Origin: Astropecten irregularis
Lineage: Eukaryota; Echinodermata; Asteroidea; Paxillosida; Astropectinidae
Reading direction: 5' to 3'
Length of the DNA stretch: 64,000 nt
Assembly: GCA_963971285.1 (NCBI GenBank)
Contig: OZ020254.1
Coordinates: forward strand, 2,976,001-3,040,000
Shown here: positions 48,745 to 58,801 of the stretch, piece by piece
Layout: every line of letters begins with the position of its first letter
Position numbering within the stretch: position 1 is the first letter of the stretch
Made by a program: the position numbers and the translations under genes
The notes under the pieces: model-generated
What the model saw: only the letters and a program-made list of their open reading frames with translations
Told to the model about the DNA's origin: nothing
The model's database searches: none

Positions 48745-48952
48745 CAATGACTGGAACTGTGCTGGTCGGTGGCATAGTCTCCGCAACCAGCAGCAGAAAC
48801 ACGGTCAGGGACAGCAACACCGTCACGCCCAGGCTAACCTTCTCGCCAGACTCCGGTGGCAGGAAGAACGTCAACAGCGCCACCAGCGACAGGAACATGC
48901 ACGGGATGAGCAAGTTGAAGAGATAGTACAGTGGCCGTCTTCGAAATAAGAC
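48745..48952 (-). CDS. Gene 2, M1-M2 exon (208 bp)
   Basis: The exon begins [20 protein letters not shown], the typical R-R-R-x-L-Y-Y entry into M1 with the conserved P-C. M2 follows: [20 protein letters not shown], then [13 protein letters not shown]. Glu at -1', Lys at 0', Ser at 2', Thr at 6', Leu at 9' and Glu at 20' are all canonical for a cation-selective nAChR pore. The acceptor is ccctgcag (phase 0), the donor ATTG|gtaagt (phase 1). Confidence 0.95.
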
Positions 48953-50098
48953 CTGCAGGGATCAGAGCAGTTAAAAAAAAAAAAAGAATACAGAAATCGG
49001 TGGATCTGTTTTTGTCTATTACTCGGAGAAGGCCTGTCATCGTCGATTTCACTGATGAAATCATCGTTTTTATATGCACGTCCTTATAGCAACATGAATG
49101 ATGTATTCATTTTGTTTTTTATCGTGTAATCACTTCAAAACAATGGGAGACTTTGGAGCTAGATGGGTCTTCAACTTGATAGATCACGTGCACAAAAATT
49201 AACGCGCGCATGCTCACAATTGCGCTAGCACACAAAGAGACTTCAGTCTGCTGCCGCCAACGTCTCAAAAGTCTCATATTACCACTCAGCCCGTGTGACG
49301 TCCGTGCTCAGCCCTCGATACAAGATAGAAGTATTCACCGCATGCAGTACTGTGATCTATTTTTCCCCAGTCACTATTGCAGTACCATTTTGCGCCAAGT
49401 ATAAAGTGGTAATCCAACCTCAATACATCAATATAGACGCACAGGCAAATATTTGAAACACGGTGTCACTCTCACATGCGGTAGCTGCTGGCCTTTATGA
49501 GACAAATATTTGACCCGTGTATATTGATGAATGCACGTACAGCACGTGAAAAATGCGTCGCACCGGCACAAATCCCGCGGGACTATGCGAGTTTTTGTGA
49601 GAAAAATCGAAATGGAACCGTGACCGCGCATACGGAATGGGCAGACGATTATTAAGTATAAAAGTATCCTGTGGACTTCCTGGGTTTATAGGCTGGCCAC
49701 GAATGCCAGTTCACGTGCACATAAAAGATGGGTTACATTATACCGTCAAATATGTCCTCAGGCTTGGATAGAAACAAACACCTTTCCATGAAATTAATTT
49801 CCAAGCCAGGAGTAAATGGCGACGAAAACTTCACCATACACTAAATTCAAGACCACCCTGCCACTGTTCATTATGAATTGATGAGACGATTTGCCTCCCC
49901 CTCCCTACGTTTTGAAGGAAAGGGGTGAAAGGACGTGACATGATTCCAAGAACGTCCATTGCAAAAACCCCAACAGATATGTTTTGTAACCACATTAACA
50001 GGAACAATTATAATTGAGTTTTTGAAAGTAACATGTCTAACATTTCTTGTTCCAAAGAAAAAATAATGTTAAACTCCTGTGCGCATTTATCACAGAGG

Positions 50099-50112
50099 GC
50101 GCCCTCTGCTGG
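50099..50112 (-). promoter_or_regulatory. CTCF-like motif within a 16-base palindrome
   Basis: The minus strand reads CCAGCAGAGGGCGC; overlapping cagagggcgccctctg (50093-50108) is a perfect palindrome. Located in a gene 2 intron. Confidence 0.4.
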
Positions 50113-50798
50113 TTTTCTGTCTTCAAAGCAATTCTTGAACTCTTGACAAAAATAGGGCATGAAGCAATAATATTTAGGATGGAGCAGGTTGCATACTGTA
50201 CACGGCAGCATGCACCTTGTGTCCCCCAGTAATGCTGAAATTGAATTCTGGAATTATTTGTTCTGTCACCGCATCAAAATCAAAATCGAAATTGCAAGAG
50301 TCGGTTTCGGGTATATATATAACGACGATGAAAAGTGAAAACTGATGAAAGATGGGTGTGGATATTTTATGAGTTTGTTCTGGCGAAGATTGTCGGTTTT
50401 AAGGGGGAATTGTGAGCATCTAAGGTCTGTATAGGTAGTGTTGTCGTTTTGTTGTAGTTTAAAAACCGCTCCTTCAAATCATCTACTTTTCAAAATGCAA
50501 GTCAAAAAGCTAATAAAGCTTGTAAAGCAAGTTATCAAAAACGGAGTCAAAAATTTAGAGAAAATGGCGAATAAAGAAATATAAAATAAATAGGAGAATG
50601 TCTGTTTGTATGTCACACTTTGTATTCTCCTATTTTGTGAGTGATTTTTCAGAATGCAGTTTGTTTTTGTGTATATGGCAGCAATTCCGAGGGGACACTC
50701 TTTTCACAGAAATTACAAACTTCGCCCGAAATTTAGCTGGACCTTAATACCAGTCTTGTATCAATAGCGCCCTCATACGTGCGAACTGTCATTTTAGA

Positions 50799-51006
50799 GG
50801 GCTTACGAAATGAGCGCTCAGGCTCCGGCTCCATGTCGTGAATTTATTCTAAAATAATGGGTATGAAAAAGGAGGCTTTTGGCTGCGGTCTGGAAATAGA
50901 TTCGCTGGTTTCAAAAAAGAACATAAAAAAATCAAAACCTATTATTTTCTGTATATGGATGATATAGCTGGAGCCTGAGCCTGAGTCTCTGTTTCGTAAA
51001 CCCCTT
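50799..51006. mobile_element. Family 3 MITE
   Basis: ggcttacgaaatgagcgctc and gtctctgtttcgtaaacccc are inverted termini; interior gaggcttttggctgcggtct. It lies 69 bases from the gene 2 loop C exon. Confidence 0.75.
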
Positions 51007-51075
51007 AAATTTATCGAATAATGAAAGTAATTAATTTAGACAGATGCCCAACCTTGCTCCAGCGTATATACCCAC

Positions 51076-51197
51076 CTTGTACTGAACATCCGTGTATGTT
51101 TTACCGGGGTCGTCAGGGTACTCGACACTGTTATTATGTACATCCATGCGAATCATATCCCACTGTCCGTCACTATTGAAAACAGTTTCGTCACCTC
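51076..51197 (-). CDS. Gene 2, loop C exon (122 bp)
   Basis: The exon reads GGDETVFNSDGQWDMIRMDV then HNNSVEYPDDPGKTYTDVQYK, and ends in phase 0 at donor AAG|gtgggt. The acceptor cccctcag just before 51197 was chosen over an AG three bases further in, because it gives the same residue count as gene 1 across the junction. Loop C has no cysteines at all and one N-glycosylation sequon (NNS). The exon equals the first part of gene 1's 327-bp exon. Confidence 0.93.
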
Positions 51198-52432
51198 CTG
51201 AGGGGAAAAACAAAAAAAATGAAAAACGAAAAGTAGGGAAGAGGGAGGAAGGACAATTTAAATTCGGAGAGGCAAAAGAAATAATCGATAACCTATAGGC
51301 TATAATATTCAATCAATTGATCAATAATTTGGGGAAGAGTTGGATCGTTTCGGCGATTTTTGTTTATAGCAGTTTTGATAATGCTTGTTTATAATCAGCA
51401 TGCATTGGGGCATTACGTGCAACACATGCAAAATACTCAGGAGCGCCGGCTGGTAAAGACACCTTTGTTTTTTGCTTTTTAAGTGTAAGGAGTGCGATAA
51501 ATGTTAGGGTCGGCAAGAAAAAAATGCAAGCATAGCAATTTGAATCCAAAATATCCAGCTCATTAGGCCGAAAAAAAAATTGTTGTGTTGCCCTCAGCGA
51601 CCGACCTTAAAATGACAAAAATTTGGGGTCGGGATTTTTTTTTTCTCCGAGTCCTAAAGTATAAAAACTCACCATTTTTGACAGAAAATGAAAGATTTAG
51701 CAGTAAAAAAGCGTGTCTCCTCAAAACGACCCAAGACCGTTGATTTATAAGCCCTGGTGACCATACATCCTGTATTTATTCTTAAATGTTTGAATGTCGG
51801 CCCAAAAAAACCACAACAATTTCTTTTTGGCCTTATAAGAATTGCGGCTTGTGGAATATTGTATATAGATACATATATAATGAGCCCTAGATACACTTAT
51901 ATCACCAAAGTGCAGGGCTGAGTTCGATATTTACGTCAGATTGAAAAAAAGGGTTAATGCGTGCACTTTGAAGCGGCAATAATGACCCGTCATGCAACCT
52001 AGTTTTTCCCCCGTTTTTTTCACATGATTAGCTGACTAATTGCTTTGATTTCTGGTGGTGCATATTAACTGCCATCTACTTCAAGGAGTACATCAGGCAC
52101 CATTTCATGACACACAGCCTGCGGGCTTTTTAACAAAATAAGAAGCAAATACTCAAAAGCAAGATAACCACTGCAGGCGTACCGTAACATATTCCAGGTA
52201 TTGGTTTTCATGTAATTATTAGAAATGATCATGGTTAGTGTGGTAAAGCTTTTTTAGGAGGCTCGAGTGTGACCACAGCTAAAGCACTACATCTTGCGAC
52301 AATTTGTTTTATATTGTAACGCGCGCACATCACATTGGCAAAGAAAAATGCTTCCCGCGCTTGGGTATTAAAGGTCCGGAAAGGGCCACCGTATGTCTTA
52401 ATGCTTTGTGCCAAATGAATTCACGATGTCAT

Positions 52433-52657
52433 GGACCTTTCCCTAACTTCGGCTCCTGCTCCGGCTCCGGCTCTGCATGGATCCATTTTGTGAATCCATT
52501 CTATAATGGGTGTCAAAATAGAGGCTTTTGGCTGTGGCTCTGAAGTAGATTTTCTGGTTTGAAAAAGGAAACAGAGCTTCAGCTTCAATGAAAAAACAAC
52601 AACAACATAGCCGGAGCCCGAGTCGGAGCCGGAGCCGAGGTTTGAAAAAGCCCCCAG
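52433..52657. mobile_element. Family 3 MITE
   Basis: ggacctttccctaacttcgg with GGCTCCTGCTCCGGCTCC, and ggagccggagccgaggtttg with aaaaagccccc, are inverted termini; interior gaggcttttggctgtggctc and gaaacagagcttcagcttca. Confidence 0.75.
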
Positions 52658-54096
52658 GACACCATTTCCTTCCCATTGCACCGAAGGTTTCCATCCAAAA
52701 CTCAATTCGATCAAGATGAAAGGTTCGCATTGTGTAGCAAGCCTTTTGGATATCAGGCACCCCCTCCCCCCCCCCCCCTCCGCTATACTTCAATTGTACC
52801 TCACTATATGCATACACAGTTGGCCTATGAATGTTATCTAAAAAGAAGAAGAAAATTACATCGTGCATCAAATTACGGCCTTCATACCGATTAAGATAAA
52901 ATAATGATATCGTTTCACATGAGCATTGTTGGCAAATTCCATCAGTCAAAATTGCAATTACTCCCCAATGGTTAAATTCAATATGCATCATCGAGCCACG
53001 GAAACACATTATGCGGAAGACATCAATCTTTTGTGCGTATATATATATGGTTTATATACATCGTTTCTATAGCGACAGAAAGAGAAAAAAACCGGATATC
53101 GAGTTTGGTGATTTGGGAAAGTAGGTAAACACTGAAGCACATACCCCATGGGACGCCAGTAGGGACATTCATACATTATATTTCCCCTACCGTTTAATGA
53201 TTCCCGTCATTAAATTAATAGTCCCCCGGCCCCTCAGGTTATGAAATATTCCAGTTCGACTTCACCGATGATGGCATATTCATAACGCTAAACGGAGCAC
53301 GGTGCATCCGTCTGACACTTTCGTCTCAGTATTAAAATTCAGGCTGGTGGTAAATAACAAAATAGGTGAGAATCTGTCCTTAAAGTGACCAAGACGTTGA
53401 TTTTAACAATTGAGTGGTTTCTGTTGCCAAGCTCGCATGTGTATTTCAGACAAACCTCTATGAAGGCGCGGGGAATTTTGAGCACCCGTTATGCAAATGG
53501 TATCTAAATCTTCAGCCTTGTGCTTGTGGTCCGACAACTCTGCTCACTTCAGAAATGCCGGATCGAACGATCTGAAGTGTGATGGAGCGGCCGGAGCCCG
53601 GACCGCTAAGCCCGGACAGGAAAGAAATCCACTTCTGGATTCAATAAATTTGTTTTAGAGTGTTTCATTCAACACTTGCAACATGCCTCACTCTTGTCAT
53701 CAAAGGCCAAAAACCCACATAATTATTGGCATGGGCCAGGCACTGATGGGTTTAATACTTCTTGAGATTTCATTAATTAAACGTAAGAGACGAGCCATCT
53801 ATTGAAATGAAGCTCATTTGAACTGTTTTAGGCAAACAAGCTGAATGTTGAAAATCAAACAATTTTGTCAATTTGTCAATGAATATTTTTTTCATCAAGC
53901 AATAATGGTGCACTTGTTTTTGTCATATCTACTATATCAAATGAAAAGAAAGATGTCAGTTGTTGGTTTTTCATTTACTAATACAGGTTAAACACCTGTT
54001 TAATATTTCAAACTTTTACCTCAAATTCTGTTTGCAGAGGAAGTTATTTGGATAAAATATATCTGACAACATTTCGAATGCTTAATGTTTTCTCCT

Positions 54097-54233
54097 TTAA
54101 AGGTAAAGTACAGGACATACTCAAACAGAAATATTCACAGATTTACATATAACTTTCAGGATGGTTCCGCTGGAAACATACTGTTTAAATATTTCCACCT
54201 GAAATGGTGTATTTATTCAGAAATTATTGGTCA
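54097..54233 (+). mobile_element. Family 2 MITE, truncated
   Basis: TTAAAGGTAAAGTACAGGAC then atattcacagatttacat and tgaaatggtgtatttattc; the right half is missing. Confidence 0.7.
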
Positions 54234-55088
54234 TCTGTCGAAAGTTCAATTCTCAGTTGCGATATTAAAACGTCATAAGAAAAAGATGGGTTTTGCGAGC
54301 AAAGCAAGATATTAGCAAATTGTTTCACAGATGTAGACTTTGGTACGCGACAGAAATCGCATTAATATTCAAGTCCGCACAGTAATAATCATATCATAAT
54401 TATGCAAATAATATACACAAATATATATTCTGTGCATTTTATATTGACACCTTATATATACATGTATCATTATTATTTATAAGACAGCTAAAGGTACGGT
54501 TTATAAATAAAATTCATTATCAGAAATACTTGAATTAGTATTCCAACCACACACACCCACAGTCACCGTGCGCTGCCTGAGACCTTTACCCGTACCAGTC
54601 TGATATGTCCAGGTATGGTATAGTATATAAGGGGAAATGGGGTAACATTGATGCATGCTAACGGCAAGAAACCATACGCAGCTGGCTCCCAAGGGGACCA
54701 TTATAGAATCGTTATATATATTTATATATAGATAGATAGCGAAGCAAGATTTTTTGGAGAGGGAAGCACACGGGCAGGTAGTGGAGAGAAAAGTGGGTCA
54801 ATTATGAAGATGGAAACTTCACGGTTCACCCGTAATGGGTATAACATGAGAACTAGTATGTGTCCCCATGGCCCCATCAACCCCTTCTCCCATATAGGCC
54901 TACCTGTATACCAGCGGCCATTCCTGACCCGATTCAGTCCCGTGACAGCGGGCAGACCGTGGAAAATCGATGCAAATACACCATCGATTGTCTCAACAGA
55001 TACCGGATCGTGTGTAAACTTTGGGCCGTCACTGCCCAACAGGTCACTGTATTTCTTCAGAACGACCATATGTTGTTCTTGTCGTCCA

Positions 55089-55462
55089 TTAAAGGTAATA
55101 TCATACTTTTTTGTCAACGAAATGCAGATTCATAGGCAAACATATCAATAAAGATAAACAGTAACAGTCATCTGTGAAATTTTCTAAACCATACGGTGCC
55201 CGCTTTTGGAGAAGACAGTGAAAAACGCCCACAGTATTTTAAAAATCTTTTCACCGTTATTAAAATTTTAATGTTCAATTTTTTTTCTGGTCATTGGTTT
55301 GACTCTTTTCTAGATAGTAAATAGAGCATTTCAGGCAAAAACATTTAAGCCGTATGTTTCTACCATCACTATATCACTACATCTTTATACCCTGTAAGTT
55401 ATAGGTAAAATTTGTACAGATTTCTGTTTTGGTCTGCAACCAAAGTATGATACTACCTTTAA
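55089..55462 (-). mobile_element. Family 1 MITE, complete
   Basis: TTAAAGGTAATATCATACTT and CCAAAGTATGATACTACCTT plus TAA ends, about 374 bp. A tatcactaca insertion relative to the others lies near the right end. The 97-bp structured element lies 58 bases downstream. Confidence 0.85.
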
Positions 55463-55520
55463 CCAAATACAACCTCCAGACAACAAAGACAACAAGCTAT
55501 ACATTATTTCAAGTTCTCCG

Positions 55521-55619
55521 AGTATCCACCTTTATTTTATCGGTGGAACGTGCGGAAATCTCCGCCTCGAGAACCTGCCCAGTTCCTCGGAGGAGGGTGT
55601 GCGGGGGGGAACGGGCAAT
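55521..55619 (+). repeat. 99-bp structured dispersed element, copy B
   Basis: It begins agtatccacctttatttta and contains TCCACC..GGTGGA, GCGGAAATCTCCGC and GAACCTGCCCAGTTC stem-loops in a row. Both copies lie beside a family 1 MITE. Confidence 0.75.
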
Positions 55620-56800
55620 TTGCCGGCCCATTAATAATGATGAGTTATGGGTTCAGCTTTCAGATGATGCCGGCTCCTAAGCAAGCAGACACCGGTGACG
55701 ACAGTCGCTGGAGTCGCTTGTAGGAGCAGCTACAGTCCGCTTTAAAGGCAGCACCTCTTGGCATGGCTTCTGTTAGTTTTCACTTTACATGTATAGAAAT
55801 CGTAAATGTGATTTTGTCTTTATTTGGGTTGACAAAGCTTTGTGGGAGATCATCTCAGACATTTTGTTTTCAGAGGACCTGATTTGTTGAAAGTAACAGA
55901 CAAAGCATCTTGCAAGTACATCATCTGATTCCATCCCGTCACGGATCCAAGTCTTCCTTGATCAAACAGGATTGCCAACCAAATGTTCATGTGATGCTTA
56001 CTGCTTTTGATTGTATTCTGCCATTTCTGTGATATCATTTACCAAGTTTGTTGGTGCTTAAGCAAATGTTGGTGGTGAATCAGCAGCTCTATGAAATTGG
56101 CACCAGATTTACTCATCTGCCCGGCTGGCAAGGACGCCCTCTAGCCCTCTATAGAGACAAAGCTCTTCATTGGACAATGATCCCTAGAAATGTTCTCATG
56201 AGCTCTGAGCCCCCGCCCCCGTACTATTCTAAACAACCCCCGCCCCCCCCCCCCTCCCAGAGTTAGGTACCATTCATTTGGTATTATAATCTCCGCCTGC
56301 AGTATAGATATTAACATACGTATATTGTTTAGCTACATGAAAACACGGCCCTTGCGGGCATTTATACAGTCAGCTTAATGGGATCGAAAAGTCATAATTA
56401 TAATATATAAACCTGTATAGACGCCAACATGATCTCTATAGTCGTTTGACACGTTTTATACGTAACGGTCCACATTGGTAATGTATAATTTATGTCGAGA
56501 TAATGCATTGCCTTTGCAAGTGCCACCAGCAAATAATGGTTAATGGGTAAGAGCTATTCGTAATTCTTTAACAGCTGTGTATTGGATCCGAACTTAAAGG
56601 TAAATGTACAGTTGGTGATGACCAAAACGTTTTGATTTTTTGTGTGACATCATACTGTATAAGGCCGAAACGTACACCAATTTTCCGGTGAAAAACGTCA
56701 TTTTGAAATGCTGACATCTTTGATAGAACTGAATATGAATATGCTTAACAGTATAACCAAATCTAAAACAAACATCATTCTTGGCTCCCAATTTCATGTA

Positions 56801-56992
56801 CAGTGAAACGCCTCTATATAACAAACACCGCTATACCGATCATTTGCCTATACCGAACATCATCCTTGGCTCCCAATTTGTTTGTACAATGTATTGGCGT
56901 GCTCAACAGTGTTCACTATACCTTAATACTAATACTTCAATAATGACAAATTTCTGAGCATCCCGGCATGTTTGATATAGTGGCGTTCTCTA
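56801..56992. mobile_element. pogo-like MITE remnant
   Basis: TA followed by cagtgaaacgcctctatata at the left and gatatagtggcgttctc followed by TA at the right. CAGTG..CCTCTATATAAC is the usual terminus of pogo/Tigger-type elements, with TA duplication. The internal copy of ttggctcccaattt also occurs just outside (56780). Confidence 0.5.
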
Positions 56993-58038
56993 AAAGAAAC
57001 TCGTTGGAATTGCTGTACAAATTGAGCAACCTACACAATCCCATTGTGGTTCAGACGTCTCACTTTGTTCAGAGCAGCTTGGAGGAAATATCACAAGCAT
57101 TTTGCAATTTAATTAATCGATTTAATGATATGAAAAAAAAGAAGCAATACATGTATAGGCGTCGAATAATCTCAAATAACAGCATTTTTGTTATTTTTCC
57201 AATGACATCGCACCTTCCTTTTACATATCGCTACCCCAAGCGCTCACCAGATCAAATACCGTGTATTGTATGATTCCTATAGTCCATGTATAAAGACGGC
57301 TTGAATTTGGTATAGATTTATGTATCATACCTTGAATGGCCGGCGCCAGGCGACATGAATATGTATGTAAACACGATATTGTCCCAATCTTGAAAAAAAT
57401 ATTCTATGGTATTAAATGACAATCATTGTGGGTTGAGCATTCTCAGCGCTCATTGTATATATATAAAGGACTCTGAGTGAACAATGTACTATAAAAAAAA
57501 CGTGCTTTTCAGACTTGGTTTATTGGCACTTATTTTTTCACAAAAATGATAATTTGGCTCCAGAAGTCGCGGTGGAAACAGCCTTATATATCAAGTTGCA
57601 TCGCTTTCGTTGATCCGGCGGGATTCAAATTTTGTGTGACGCACGCACCGGTTTCATATTTGTCTCCATGCTTTGCATTGTTGGCATAATCCCATATGGA
57701 AGGTGCGCAGACTGTAGTACGGACCTGTCTTTCGCAATGGTCACAAGCATACCAAGATGACGGATACATTATGTATGGGGAACCAACAGTACAAAGCAAA
57801 TAGTACAAACAGATAATCGCAGTTTACAACAAAATGTTTCCACACAAATCCTAAAAAAACATAGTGCTGCATTTATCGCAAATGAAGTAAAATCACAATT
57901 CGATGTATGTTGTACAACGAAAAAGTCTACGAAAATTTCGTTTTGTCGAGAAGATTCGAGGTTTTGCAACATTCGGTCGTCCATACCAATCAGCTGCATA
58001 CTAGTTTGTTTATCAACAAAATAAGAATATATTTGTGG

Positions 58039-58054
58039 CCTAGTGAGGGCGCTC
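58039..58054 (+). promoter_or_regulatory. CTCF-like motif
   Basis: CCTAGTGAGGGCGCTC; nearly the same word (CTAGTGAGGGCGCTAT) occurs at 45289-45304. Confidence 0.3.
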
Positions 58055-58203
58055 TGCATCATTTGAAATACAATTACTGTTAGCAAAACATACCTGAATG
58101 TACCATGGATAGAGTCAAAAAGGTTAAATATTAATCAGCGAGCTAATAAGCTATGACACCGTGCATTTATTATGATGCATTATTAATACGAGCGATTTCA
58201 GAC

Positions 58204-58244
58204 AGTGCGCCACCAAGAGTTTGCAGCGCTCTTGGTGGCGCACT
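58204..58244. repeat. Perfect 16-bp-stem hairpin
   Basis: agtgcgccaccaagag (58204-58219) and ctcttggtggcgcact (58229-58244) with a 9-base loop. Each arm contains a GGTGGCGC word. Confidence 0.9.
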
Positions 58245-58588
58245 ATTATGAATCACTCGCTATTAATTAATATTATCGAGCAAAAATGGTATGCTGCAGC
58301 TCCCCCTTTGCAAACAAATTTTGAGTCACATTATTCGAGCGAGATCCGTAGAGTGAGTCCGATCCGAGTCCGACTCCGACTGCAACTACGACTCCGACTA
58401 CGTCTCCGACTTGGGCTCTGCTCCGCTCCAAATTCGGAACGTTTGACCGCGTACGCAAAAAGTAACGTAAAGGCCCAGACAGTCCCTCAGGTCATCTAGA
58501 TCTCTACAGTCTATTGTGCCCTTTTTCTTGCCAAACCCTGGCTTTGATAGCTCGATAGCTTTCATTCCGATCCAATACGCAATCTTTA

Positions 58589-58801
58589 CGAAACCAGGCT
58601 TGAGGCTAGACTTGGGACATATTTCACTACCGCCATTTGAGGCCAACAGAAAAAAAAAACAACGAAATGAAGGGATTGGGAAACATAACGAAGCAGAAGG
58701 AAGGCCCCAGCTTCGTCATGATTGTATCTCAAGCCCTTCATTTCAGGGCACAAAATGGCGGTTGCAAAATAAATCCCAGGTCTAGTCTCAAGCCTCGTTT
58801 C
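58589..58801. mobile_element. MITE with long (about 50 bp) terminal inverted repeats
   Basis: gaaaccaggcttgaggctag then cgccatttgaggcc, and reversed gaaacgaggcttgagactag then cgccattttgtgcc, are inverted ends. Immediately inside, gaaatgaagggatt and cccttcatttc are also inverted. Confidence 0.8.

Larger units (their letters stand above)
48953..51075 (-). other. Gene 2 intron (2.1 kb) splitting loop C from M1
   Basis: An intron absent from gene 1. It contains a GC-rich-TIR MITE (50799-51006) about 70 bases from the loop C exon, and a 16-base palindrome overlapping a CTCF-like motif (50093-50112). A 21-base word at 49201-49221 is shared with the hairpin at 44421. Confidence 0.85.
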
